Origin: UBA8941 sp963780545
Lineage (GTDB): Archaea; Thermoproteota; Bathyarchaeia; TCS64
DNA: 64,000 nt
NCBI GenBank assembly: GCA_963780545.1
Contig: CAWACK010000008.1
Location: forward strand, 434,001 to 498,000
Reading direction: 5' to 3'
Below are positions 1 through 7,437 of the stretch, in pieces. Below the pieces are notes generated by a model that was not told the DNA's origin, searched no databases, and saw only the letters and a program-made list of their open reading frames with translations. The number at the start of each line of letters is the position of its first letter. Within the stretch, counting starts at the first letter, position 1. The position numbers and the translations under genes are program-made.

Positions 1-131
1 CCGTAGCCACGATTGTAAATTGTCTCTCCATCCTTTAGAGCAGCTATACTCAACCCAGGCAGTTTCGTGTCCGCCATCTTCTTGAATACGAATTGGTCTA
101 ATCCCTGGATCCAGTTCTCCGTCGGCTTCAG
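1..131 (-). CDS. Serine hydrolase (beta-lactamase/PBP-like), N-terminal fragment
   Basis: Reading leftward from 131, the first 43 residues match the amino end of the serine beta-lactamase/penicillin-binding-protein-like hydrolases: an amphipathic helix followed by the motif LPGLSIAALKDG, where family members have a (I/L)PG(x)2(V/I)A(x)2(K)DG strand. The catalytic SxxK lies beyond the window edge. The reading frame has no ATG, GTG or TTG in front of the conserved helix. A strong ribosome binding site GGAGGTGA lies 7 nt before a CTG codon (131-129), so CTG is the likely start; the first ATG (77-75) would cut the helix. Family assignment rests on a short stretch only. Confidence 0.55.
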   Translation of the reverse strand, partial: MKPTENWIQGLDQFVFKKMADTKLPGLSIAALKDGETIYNRGY

Positions 132-335
132 GTTGATTCACCTCCGATTCCTCTTTTCGCAGGAACCATTCTCAACGGAGTTATTTAAACCGCCCGAAGC
201 CGGAGATTTATACGAATAATCCGAACTAACTATTTTTTTTCAGCGTAATACTGGCTAGTTGAGGCTAATAATCCTCAAGGGTGTCAAGATATGAAAACCC
301 AGTAATGATCACTCAAACTAACTGTCTTAATATCT

Positions 336-578
336 TTAACCCTGTTCCTCACGTTTCTTCTTCTCAGCCTCCTCGATATCATAGAGGAGGGGGTAGATAT
401 CGTAGTGCTGTTTGATGAGTTTCATTGTGAACCTACCAAATAAGATGAAAATAACTATGACTACTGCATAGATTAAAACCGTTGAGACGAGGACGACGTC
501 CAAGGTTCTTACCGTGGATTGTTGTACATAGGGCTCTATTGAATCTTGCTCTTTGCTAGGGGTGTTGACATGACCCAA
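336..578 (-). CDS. Small single-pass membrane protein, unknown function
   Basis: Eighty residues with one clear membrane helix (about residues 27-48, rich in Val, Ile, Leu) followed by a basic-acidic cytoplasmic tail ending in EEAEKKKREEQG. Its first 43 nt overlap the end of the upstream rimI-like gene, so the two are probably co-transcribed and translationally coupled. I do not recognise a family. The 204 nt between this gene and the serine hydrolase on its left hold no gene. Confidence 0.6.
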   Translation of the reverse strand: MGHVNTPSKEQDSIEPYVQQSTVRTLDVVLVSTVLIYAVVIVIFILFGRFTMKLIKQHYDIYPLLYDIEEAEKKKREEQG

Positions 579-1033
579 GCATCCTCCCCGTCTAGATAGT
601 AGCCGTAGTTCCTCTTCGTCTTCGTGAATTTTAGGTCTTCGTAGAGTTTTACGGCAGGGTCATTGCCGACTCGGACCTCGAGGTAGCACTCTGTTGCTTC
701 GTACACTGCGACACCCTTATTCATGGCATCCAACATCAGGGCCTTCGCTATTCCTCGACGCCTGTATGGCTCGCGTACAGCTATAGAGACGACGTGGAGA
801 AGCCTAGCGGGGCTGAGGTTGCGGAGCTTGCTGAAGCCGCGTTCGACTCGACACATTATGTAGCCTTGGATCTCGCCGTCGGCCTCCGCCACTATAAAGG
901 TCTCAGGGAATCTACTGAATAGCTCCCTGTAGAAGCTACTACTGTAGTTCTCTGGGAGGCACTCGAAGTTGATGCCCATAACCCTGTTCAGGTCCTCGGA
1001 TCTGAACGTCCTGAGAGTGTATCCTTGGCTCAT
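536..1033 (-). CDS. rimI: GNAT N-acetyltransferase, RimI/Ard1-like
   Basis: A 165-residue GNAT acetyltransferase that would transfer acetyl from acetyl-CoA to protein N-termini. The acetyl-CoA pyrophosphate-binding loop is visible as VREPYRRRGIAKALM (about residues 87-101, the R-R-x-G-x-A motif), followed by the conserved LEVRVGNDPAVKLYEDLKF segment typical of RimI/Ard1 (N-x-x-A-x-x-L-Y-x-x-x-G/K-F). Length matches archaeal alanine acetyltransferases. The start is set by an AAGGAGA ribosome binding site ahead of ATG at 1033. It shares its promoter region with the divergent site-2 protease gene and overlaps the small membrane protein downstream. Confidence 0.88.
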   Translation of the reverse strand: MSQGYTLRTFRSEDLNRVMGINFECLPENYSSSFYRELFSRFPETFIVAEADGEIQGYIMCRVERGFSKLRNLSPARLLHVVSIAVREPYRRRGIAKALMLDAMNKGVAVYEATECYLEVRVGNDPAVKLYEDLKFTKTKRNYGYYLDGEDAWVMSTPLAKSKIQ

Positions 1034-1066
1034 CTTCGATTCTCCTTTTGCAGGTGATCAACGTGG

Positions 1067-1074
1067 ATTTAAAC
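1067..1074. promoter_or_regulatory. Shared palindromic TATA-like box between divergent genes
   Basis: ATTTAAAC lies 29-36 nt before the protease ATG (1103) and 34-41 nt before the rimI ATG (1033). The TTTAAA core is a palindrome, so it can be read as a TATA box on both strands. It is the only such element in the 69-nt intergenic space. Confidence 0.5.
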
Positions 1075-1102
1075 GCGTCGAATCTGTGTTGCAAGGCTTT
1101 TT

Positions 1103-2254
1103 ATGAGTCTCCTCATTGAGGAAGCTTTGAGGGTCTTGTCGGAGGGCATCCTCGTCAGCGATGAAGTTGATGGGCTAATCGATTCTCTTTTCTCTGTCGA
1201 AGAGAAGTTCATGGATGGCGAGACCCCCAACTACATTGTATCCCCCAAGGAAAAAGGAAACAAACAGATCATATTAAAGAGGGCTTTTAGGGAGCTCGCC
1301 GACAGGCTCCGCACCATGGGATACCTCGCCGAGTTCAGGTGGATAGTTGGGAGGTACTACGTTACACTCAGCCCGAGGCGTCAGACAGGTAAACGGAGCA
1401 GTATGAGAAATAAACTCCTCTTCGTAGCGACCGTCTGTACGATCTTTATCGACGGATACTTGAGAAGCGACAATCCGGTTTTGACACAGGCATTAATGAG
1501 TGGAACTTCTGTGCTTGTCAACGCCATCATCTTTACTCTTGGTATAGTAGCCGTATTTGGGATTCATGAGCTCGGTCACAAGCTGGCCTCGGAGAGAAGG
1601 GGGATTAAGGCATCGTGGCCATTCTTCATACCTGCACCACCGGGTATGGGCGGTACATTCGGGGCTGTAATCAGTCAGGATGAACCGCCGACCAATCGCG
1701 ATGATCTATTTACACTTGGCTTAGCTGGACCGCTTTTTGGCTTCGTAGCCTCTATTCTCGTTGGTGTGGTTGGTCTCATTCTTTCGTACACTGTACCGAT
1801 CGATGAGGTGGCGACATGGACAGCTATCTACCCAGCGGTTCGGTTCCAGTTGATGCCTATGCCCATCGCCCTTCAATATATCTCAGATATGCTGAGACCC
1901 GTGCCACAGGGGAGTGTTCTTATCCTTCATCCCCTCGCTTTCGCATCGTGGGTTGGGTTTCTTGTTACCTTCATAAACCTCACACCCAGTTGGCAACTCG
2001 ATGGCGGTCACATCATTAGAGCCCTATTCGGTAGAGAGACGCATAAGATAATCTCGATTTCTGGAATTTTCCTCCTTATGCTCTCAGGTTATGTCATCAT
2101 GGGTGTGATTATAGCTTTCTTCTTAATGAGAGAGGGGACTGAGTCTATGACACCACTTGACGATGTTTCGCCTACGAGCCTCAGTAGCAAGTTGGGGGTC
2201 CTCCTCTACCTTGCTCTGATGGGATTATCACTCATCGTCCTTTTCCAGTTCTAG
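1103..2254 (+). CDS. Site-2 protease family membrane metalloprotease (M50)
   Basis: A 383-residue intramembrane zinc protease. The zinc-binding HELGH motif is at residues 155-159 inside a membrane helix, and the third ligand motif NLTPSWQLDGGH places Asp at about 300; both are hallmarks of M50/S2P proteases that cut membrane-anchored regulators. The roughly 95-residue N-terminal soluble domain is the form seen in archaeal S2P paralogues, followed by about six to seven hydrophobic segments. Start at ATG 1103, close downstream of the shared TATA-like box, so the leader is very short. The stop overlaps the stop of the convergent larA-like gene by 4 nt. Substrate unknown. Confidence 0.9.
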   Translation: MSLLIEEALRVLSEGILVSDEVDGLIDSLFSVEEKFMDGETPNYIVSPKEKGNKQIILKRAFRELADRLRTMGYLAEFRWIVGRYYVTLSPRRQTGKRSSMRNKLLFVATVCTIFIDGYLRSDNPVLTQALMSGTSVLVNAIIFTLGIVAVFGIHELGHKLASERRGIKASWPFFIPAPPGMGGTFGAVISQDEPPTNRDDLFTLGLAGPLFGFVASILVGVVGLILSYTVPIDEVATWTAIYPAVRFQLMPMPIALQYISDMLRPVPQGSVLILHPLAFASWVGFLVTFINLTPSWQLDGGHIIRALFGRETHKIISISGIFLLMLSGYVIMGVIIAFFLMREGTESMTPLDDVSPTSLSSKLGVLLYLALMGLSLIVLFQF

Positions 2255-3489
2255 ACCCCAGTCGGTAAAGAGGAGCATCCGTAAGGGACGACGAGCGTTT
2301 TCCTTCCCCTCCTTCCCTCTATCGCCTTCTCGTAGGCGTCGTTAGCGGTTCTTGCTACCGACAAACCGAGTGGCTCAACCATGTACGTTGGAAGGCTCGA
2401 GACTAGGATGACCTGGGCCTTAAATGTCGCTGCTTTAATGACCTGTAACACTTCGGCGCCGAGGGCGTAACGTCGCTCTAGCTCAGCTTGCTGATCAACG
2501 TGGGCAAGGCTGATGAATGTATCCACACCGAGCCCCTCTGGGCATTCAGCTAGGAGGACTATGGCGCCTCCCTTCTTCACGAGCTTAAGCGCACACTGAA
2601 GAGCCCACGCTGCTGAGTATAGGTCGAAGTCATACTTTGAGCCACCTGCGCTTGTGACGACTATGTCTGATCCAGCCTCTGCTTTGATCTGGTAGCTGCT
2701 GCCTAGGGTGTAGATTGCCTGACCCCATGTCTCCTCGAGGGCTCCAGCGAAGGCCGAGAGGAGTCTCCCTTGCTGATTCGTTACTAGTTGGATGGCAAAG
2801 TCGCAACCTGCGAGCTTCGCAGCTTCCAAGGCGTCCTCCTTTACCGGGTTTAACTCAATCACACTTGGCTTGACATCGCCTCTAAACACGAGCTTCCTAT
2901 TTGCCTCCACTGTGGCTTGAGATGCTAAACCGGGTATGATGGCAGTATGAGCTCCACGGAAACCTGTGTATCCATCTATAGAGACCTCTCCGATGGCTAA
3001 TTTGATCTTAGCATCGCAGAACGTCTTGTTTATCAGGAGTGGTGTCTTGAGTTTCGTTTCTCCGAGGTTGGTGAGGCTAGTCGTATTTTTTGAATGCTCG
3101 ACAAGGTTTACACCCTTAAGCCCTTCAGTCGCCTTAATTGTCTTAATTAATTCCTTGTTGCTTCTATCCCTGACGCCGTTAGCTATTATTATCGTGATTT
3201 TGTCTTTGGGTAGGATGAGGTTGACGAGTTGGTTGACTATTGGTTCAATGGCCGATACGGCATTGGCTGGAAAGGAAGTCCCCTCGATGGCTATGGCAAC
3301 TGTGCAGTCTGGACCCAATAGTTCCTCCAGCTTCTTCACTCCCCTGGGCTCAGCTAATGCCTTTGCGATGATCTCCTGCGGCTGAGCTTTTGGATCCTGG
3401 TGCACAGGCTCAGCGATGCTGAGGAGATCCCTCATGTCCACGGTAACGTAGACTTCGGTATCACCGTAAGGGAGCCAGCACTCGACCAA
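2251..3489 (-). CDS. LarA/DUF2088 family protein, divergent (lactate racemase paralogue)
   Basis: The 412-residue protein has the architecture of LarA, the nickel-pincer-nucleotide lactate racemase (DUF2088 N-terminal domain plus C-terminal domain): it opens with WLPYGDTEVYVTV and contains the region IGEVSIDGYTGFRGAHT leading to IIPGLAS. In LarA proper this region reads EPHxFAGFSGGxK, where His and Lys hold the cofactor. Here, by my hand alignment, the His position is not His and the Lys position is Thr; the upstream TGxHR motif appears as NGVRDR. Overall fold is therefore likely conserved while lactate racemase chemistry is doubtful. No larB, larC or larE is nearby. Start is TTG at 3489. Confidence 0.8.
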   Translation of the reverse strand: MVECWLPYGDTEVYVTVDMRDLLSIAEPVHQDPKAQPQEIIAKALAEPRGVKKLEELLGPDCTVAIAIEGTSFPANAVSAIEPIVNQLVNLILPKDKITIIIANGVRDRSNKELIKTIKATEGLKGVNLVEHSKNTTSLTNLGETKLKTPLLINKTFCDAKIKLAIGEVSIDGYTGFRGAHTAIIPGLASQATVEANRKLVFRGDVKPSVIELNPVKEDALEAAKLAGCDFAIQLVTNQQGRLLSAFAGALEETWGQAIYTLGSSYQIKAEAGSDIVVTSAGGSKYDFDLYSAAWALQCALKLVKKGGAIVLLAECPEGLGVDTFISLAHVDQQAELERRYALGAEVLQVIKAATFKAQVILVSSLPTYMVEPLGLSVARTANDAYEKAIEGRRGRKTLVVPYGCSSLPTGV

Positions 3490-3758
3490 TGTGGTTCAAA
3501 ACAGTATGCATAGCTTGAATGTCTATATTCTTTTGGATAGGAGGTCGATGGTTCGGAAAAATGTTGTGAGTTCTTCTTATTTTATTTGAAGAAGGTGCTT
3601 CATTCCTTCGTTGCGTTTTCGAAGTTCATATTACTCTTCTTAGTTCTTGCGCGTGTGATTAGCTGAGTTCTCTAACCTAGTCCACCTACAGATGCTTAAG
3701 TGAGGGAAAATCTTTCTAATTAAAGTTCCAATAAAGCATCGATCCGTGATTATACAAG

Positions 3759-3766
3759 TTTTTATT
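3759..3766 (+). promoter_or_regulatory. TATA-like box upstream of 3802 gene
   Basis: TTTTTATT lies 35-42 nt before the TTG start at 3802. The surrounding 312-nt gap (3490-3801) holds no other feature I can support. Confidence 0.4.
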
Positions 3767-3801
3767 CGGGACGGCTTCAGACAAGTTTCAGGTGCATCGT
3801 T

Positions 3802-4374
3802 TTGGCGGTCGAAAAAACAATCGTATACTTCGAGAAGGTCGGGGTGGAGAACACTGAGGCCACTCTTAGCGCTGCTAAGAAGCGGGCTGAAGAACTTGGG
3901 ATCAGGGACATAATCGTTGCGTCGACCCGTGGTGGCGTCGGGTTGAAGACAGCGAAGTTTTTCAAAGGCTACAACGTTGTGGTGGTGGCTCACAGCACTG
4001 GGTTTCAAGAAAAAGGGAGGAACGAGATGCAGGATGATGTGCAGGCGAAGATCAGGGCGGAGGGTGGGAAAATCCTGATAACAGGTCATGCGTTTGCTGG
4101 TGTGAGCCGAGCGATTAACAGGAAGTTTAACACTTTGGGTCCAGCGGAATTATCTGCGAATGTGCTGCGTCTTTTTGGTCAAGGAATGAAAGTTGTCGTC
4201 GAGATCACCTACATGGCTGCGGACTCTGGTATGATATCCATGGACAAGGATGTAATAGCAATCGGTGGTTCTGGGGGGGGTGCTGACACTGCGGTCGTGA
4301 TCAAGCCGGCTCACCTCAACGAGATGTTCGATCTCTATGTTAGGGAGATCATCGCCAAGCCAAACACGCGTTGA
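3802..4374 (+). CDS. Pyruvate kinase C-terminal-domain-like protein
   Basis: A 190-residue stand-alone alpha/beta protein resembling the C-terminal (regulatory) domain of pyruvate kinase, a type found by itself in many archaea. The N-terminal half (YFEKVGVENTEATLSAAKKR, then DIIVASTRGGVGLKTAKFF) shows the pattern of that domain; the second half is glycine-rich with VIAIGGSGGGADTAVVIKPA. There is no catalytic barrel, so it is not a kinase. Function in these archaea is unknown. Start TTG at 3802 has GGTG about 8 nt upstream. The stop overlaps a spurious upstream extension of the next gene. Confidence 0.72.
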   Translation: MAVEKTIVYFEKVGVENTEATLSAAKKRAEELGIRDIIVASTRGGVGLKTAKFFKGYNVVVVAHSTGFQEKGRNEMQDDVQAKIRAEGGKILITGHAFAGVSRAINRKFNTLGPAELSANVLRLFGQGMKVVVEITYMAADSGMISMDKDVIAIGGSGGGADTAVVIKPAHLNEMFDLYVREIIAKPNTR

Positions 4375-4387
4375 GACCAGCAATCGA

Positions 4388-4397
4388 TTTTTTTATT
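4388..4397 (+). promoter_or_regulatory. TATA-like box for ferritin-like gene
   Basis: TTTTTTTATT lies 22-31 nt before the ATG at 4419, fitting a leaderless archaeal transcript. This supports the internal ATG rather than the upstream in-frame start. Confidence 0.5.
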
Positions 4398-4418
4398 GCG
4401 TCTTACCATCTTCAAACT

Positions 4419-4877
4419 ATGTCAAATCTCGTAGAGCAGTTGAAAGAACAGAAGAAGCTCGAGCAGAGTCACGTGAAGGCGTTGAAGCCATCGGTTGCGA
4501 AGGCGAATAAGCTTGTTGCAGCTCTTATTGAGAGCATTTTACTCGATAGCATGAGACATGCCACAATACTTCAGACGCTAGCCGATGTGAAGGCCGGGGA
4601 GATGTCGAGCTCTTCGGACATCGACACTGCGGTCGCTGATCTTCAACAGGAGATTAGGGAGCATGTTAGGGTGGAGGCTGAAATGTTGTCTAAGGCGGGT
4701 GTAATGGCGAGGGAGGCGAAGGAGAAGCATGTTAAAGCCATTCTTCAGTCGATTCTCGAGGATGAGAAGAGGCATCACTCGACACTCCAAGCACTCTCAA
4801 ATATTATGGAGAAGGACTCGACGACGGTTGGGGACTACTTAGAGCTACTACAGAAGTATATGGCTGTACAAAAGTAG
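4419..4877 (+). CDS. Ferritin-like helical protein, unknown function
   Basis: About 152 residues, almost wholly alpha-helical, in which Glu and His recur in pairs: IESILLDSMRHATIL near the start and ILQSILEDEKRHHSTLQAL near the end. This E-x(2)-H-like spacing in two antiparallel helices resembles di-iron ferritin-like four-helix bundles, although a full EExxH set is not obvious. It converges on a rubrerythrin gene 22 nt away, suggesting a shared role in oxygen or peroxide defence or in iron handling (inference). ATG 4419 is preferred over 4371 because a TATA-like box lies between them. Confidence 0.6.
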   Translation: MSNLVEQLKEQKKLEQSHVKALKPSVAKANKLVAALIESILLDSMRHATILQTLADVKAGEMSSSSDIDTAVADLQQEIREHVRVEAEMLSKAGVMAREAKEKHVKAILQSILEDEKRHHSTLQALSNIMEKDSTTVGDYLELLQKYMAVQK

Positions 4878-4899
4878 GAAATGGATTAGTTTATTGAAT

Positions 4900-5448
4900 T
4901 CACACGAAGACGGTGAATTTATCTTTCTTCGCCTTACAGATGGGACACTGATCGGGAGCGTCGCCTTCATAGGTCCAGCCGCAGACTTCGCATACGCCAA
5001 TCTGCTTGAAATCGGCGTCCTTCTTCTGGTCTGTTGCCTCCTTTGCTCGGGTGTAGAGACCAGCGTGGGTTTTCTCCGCCTCCCAAGCGTATTTGAAGGT
5101 GACCTCAGCTCCATACTCCTTCTGATCCTTCGCAACAGCAATGTAGCTAGGGTACATCTCGTTGACCTCGAAGTTCTCCCCGTTTATGCCTATTTGAAGA
5201 TCTTCTGAGGTAGATCGACTTCCAAAGCCAGCCATGGCTACTGTGACAGCATCCCCCTTTCTCATGATGTTCCGAAAGTGATTGCCTGCGTGGATTCGCT
5301 CAGCATGAGCAACGGCTGTGAAAAGGCGGCTGATGTTCTTGTACCCCTCATCGGTTGCGCGTTTGGCGAATAAGAGATATCTCATGTGGGCTTGGGACTC
5401 GCCGCAGTAAGCGCTTATCAAATTCGTCTCGGTCATAGGTCTAACCAT
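4900..5448 (-). CDS. Rubrerythrin
   Basis: A di-iron peroxidase-type rubrerythrin for detoxifying peroxide in anaerobes. The N-terminal ferritin-like domain carries the ligand glutamates and histidines (CGESQAHMRYLLFAK near the start, AVAHAERIHAGNHF in the middle, FKYAWEAEKTHAGLY later), and the last ~30 residues form a rubredoxin domain with CEVCGWTYEGDAPDQCPIC, two CxxC pairs for one iron. ATG 5448 is chosen because GGTGA sits 8 nt before it; ATG 5454 has almost no spacing. Length about 182 residues, normal for the family. Confidence 0.92.
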   Translation of the reverse strand: MVRPMTETNLISAYCGESQAHMRYLLFAKRATDEGYKNISRLFTAVAHAERIHAGNHFRNIMRKGDAVTVAMAGFGSRSTSEDLQIGINGENFEVNEMYPSYIAVAKDQKEYGAEVTFKYAWEAEKTHAGLYTRAKEATDQKKDADFKQIGVCEVCGWTYEGDAPDQCPICKAKKDKFTVFV

Positions 5449-5478
5449 AAGCATTCACCATTATCCTCGGAACGGCAG

Positions 5479-5486
5479 TTTTTATC
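5479..5486 (-). promoter_or_regulatory. TATA-like box for rubrerythrin
   Basis: Read leftward, GATAAAAA lies 31-38 nt before ATG 5448, the usual place for an archaeal TATA box with a short leader. Confidence 0.45.
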
Positions 5487-5609
5487 GATTTGCCTATGTG
5501 AAAACTGAAAAAAAGAAGAGTTGGAGACTCTTAGCTCAGGTAATGAGCGTGAAGTAAAAAAAGGATTTTGTGTATTGACCAGCTACACTCATTTCCCGTA
5601 AAACCAGTG

Positions 5610-5629
5610 GGGGATCCCCTTTTTTATCT
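5610..5629 (+). promoter_or_regulatory. Palindrome plus TATA-like box before PfkB gene
   Basis: The 10-bp palindrome GGGGATCCCC (5610-5619) is directly followed by TTTTTTATCT (5620-5629), which lies 21-30 nt before the GTG at 5650. The palindrome occupies the TFB-recognition position just upstream of the TATA box and could be an operator. Confidence 0.4.
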
Positions 5630-5649
5630 ATTTAATTCAACATTTAAGC

Positions 5650-6534
5650 GTGAATCAAATTTCCGTCGTTGGTCACATCGCCATAGATAGGATCGTTACC
5701 AACGACGGGGAGTGGCATCAGCTTGGTGGACCACCCACCTACGTCTCCTTGATCACCAGTCTCCTTGGTGTCCCGCTGAGGGTTTGTAGCAAGGTTGGCG
5801 GTGACTTCCCCTTGGAATATATGGAGGAGTTGGCGAGGAGGGGAGTCTATATTCGTGACTCGATTGTGCCCTCAGCGAATACGACGCGGTTCGTTCTTGA
5901 TTATACTGGGCCAGAAAGAAGACTCGGGGTCGAAAGTATATGCGAATCGATTAAGCCGGATGATGTCAAAGGTCTTCCTGATGCGGCTATCCTCGCGCCT
6001 ATAATTCACGAGATACCAAATGAGACACTTGAAGCGATCCATTCACCATTACTTGCACTAGACCCTCAAGGGTTCGTTCGAAGATGTGAATCTGACTACT
6101 CGATCAGCCTTCATCCCTGGCAGAATCATGACCTGCTTCGCCGACTCGCAGTCTTCAAGGCATCGGAGAGGGAGCTTCAGTTAGTCGCGGGGAAGGGGGG
6201 CTGGGGTGGGCTTGAGAAACTGTCTAGAGTCGGTGTTAAGGTTGCCATTGTGACCCGTGGGGAGAAGTGGTCTTATGTTTTAACGGAGGGTCGGAGGCTT
6301 TTGGTTCCGACCTTTAATGGTGAGGTAGCTGACACGACTGGTGCTGGGGACGCATTTATTGCTGGCTTCTTCTCGGAGTACTCCTCGGGGAGCGAGGTGG
6401 ATTGGTGCTTAGCGATTGGCTCAGCATCGGCTTCAGCTATCGTTGAAACCGTGGGGCCAAGAATAAAGATTGTAAGAAATGAGTTATTGGAAAGGGCTGA
6501 GAAGATCCATGATGGCATCGAGGTGTTAGGTTAG
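5650..6534 (+). CDS. PfkB-family carbohydrate/nucleoside kinase
   Basis: A 294-residue ribokinase-fold sugar kinase. The N-terminal HIAIDRI and GGPPTYVSLITSLLG segments match the first PfkB signature region, and the catalytic/anion-hole motif DTTGAGDAFIAGF is at about residues 228-240 with the general-base Asp. Substrate cannot be told from sequence; archaeal relatives phosphorylate sugars, nucleosides or related alcohols. The gene appears monocistronic, starts at GTG, and its end overlaps the end of the convergent membrane-protein gene by 9 nt. Confidence 0.85.
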   Translation: MNQISVVGHIAIDRIVTNDGEWHQLGGPPTYVSLITSLLGVPLRVCSKVGGDFPLEYMEELARRGVYIRDSIVPSANTTRFVLDYTGPERRLGVESICESIKPDDVKGLPDAAILAPIIHEIPNETLEAIHSPLLALDPQGFVRRCESDYSISLHPWQNHDLLRRLAVFKASERELQLVAGKGGWGGLEKLSRVGVKVAIVTRGEKWSYVLTEGRRLLVPTFNGEVADTTGAGDAFIAGFFSEYSSGSEVDWCLAIGSASASAIVETVGPRIKIVRNELLERAEKIHDGIEVLG

Positions 6535-6891
6535 CATTCTCCTTGCAAGTAAGTATACGACAAGCGCAATAACGAAACCGATACCCCAAAGACCATAGTA
6601 TTCGACGTCAGCATATGGACCGCGAAGTGTGCTCCGTGCGGCTAATCTAGATCCTTGTGTCTGGTTTTTGGTACCACTAATTGTCGTGGAGGATAGATTG
6701 GAGTTCACGTTAGATGAGTTTGTGAGGTTGGGGTTACCAATATTAGCGTTGATAGGTGAGGCCACTTGCTTTCCAGTCGTCTCAAGGCGGGTGGCTGAGA
6801 GATTGGAGATCTCTCCGGGGAGGAAGCCTACCAGCATCACACCTATGATGACTGCTAACAGAGCATACACACCCGTCCTCAATGAGATCAA
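6526..6891 (-). CDS. Membrane protein with Asn/Ser/Thr-rich extracellular linker
   Basis: About 121 residues: an N-terminal hydrophobic segment (YALLAVIIGVMLVGF), a ~60-residue linker very rich in Asn, Ser and Thr with several N-x-S/T sequons (for example NLTN, NSSN, NLSST, NQT), and a C-terminal membrane helix ending in RRMLT. This looks like a small surface protein with an N-glycosylated loop. The frame stays open without a stop back to the TGA of the upstream winged-helix gene, and that extension (starting VLRLEQLFGTLA) looks coding, but it has no usual start codon; TTG 6891 is the first. Confidence 0.6.
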   Translation of the reverse strand: MISLRTGVYALLAVIIGVMLVGFLPGEISNLSATRLETTGKQVASPINANIGNPNLTNSSNVNSNLSSTTISGTKNQTQGSRLAARSTLRGPYADVEYYGLWGIGFVIALVVYLLARRMLT

Positions 6892-6957
6892 TCTATACTC
6901 GCTCTCCGCTTCTCTTAATGCTAGGGTTCCGAACAGCTGTTCTAACCTTAGAACGCC

Positions 6958-7392
6958 TCAACTCGGCTTCTCCCTCCAGATCTTTATGGTTTCATACCAG
7001 AATATTGTGGTGGGGATGAGACCCATTACTAGGGTGGTAACGTATTCGCGGGTCGGGTCAAATGGGAATTGGAGTAGAAAAGTAACTAGCATAGAGGTAA
7101 TGAGGACGGCGTAGAAGAGAAACTTTGGCAGCATAAAGCCGCCGAAGCTGACGAAGCTGCGTAAGACGCCGACTTTTATCTCCCTGACGAGGCGGTAGTC
7201 TCCGTAGACATTTTCAACGAGTCCGAGGTCCTGGAGTTTCTGAAGGTGGTAGGCAGCGACGCTGGGGCTGCTGAAGCCGAGGGCGCGCTGGATCTCGCGG
7301 ACGCCTATAGTATCGCGCCCTGCCTTGAGGATGTGTGTATAGACGAGGAGGGTCTTCCCCTTGAGCTCAGACTCGATCTTGGCGTCGTCCAT
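6958..7392 (-). CDS. Winged-helix regulator with C-terminal membrane helices
   Basis: A 144-residue protein with an N-terminal ArsR/MarR-like winged-helix domain (residues ~12-65; recognition helix around SSPSVAAYHLQKLQDLGLV) followed by two membrane helices (about residues 85-105 and 118-135). Membrane-tethered winged-helix proteins of this build are common in archaea and bind DNA at the membrane. The next gene downstream is a surface-type membrane protein in the same frame, so the pair may form a small sensing unit; this is inference. ATG 7392 is preceded by a weak purine-rich site (AAGGTGA). Confidence 0.75.
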   Translation of the reverse strand: MDDAKIESELKGKTLLVYTHILKAGRDTIGVREIQRALGFSSPSVAAYHLQKLQDLGLVENVYGDYRLVREIKVGVLRSFVSFGGFMLPKFLFYAVLITSMLVTFLLQFPFDPTREYVTTLVMGLIPTTIFWYETIKIWREKPS

Positions 7393-7437
7393 GTGAGCTT
7401 CACCTTTAAGAAAAATGTGAGAGATTTAACGTTGGTG

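Noticed and set aside
3640..4089. Minus-strand open frame opposite the pyruvate-kinase-like gene
   Set aside because: No recognisable motif and no ribosome binding site; overlaps a conserved plus-strand gene.
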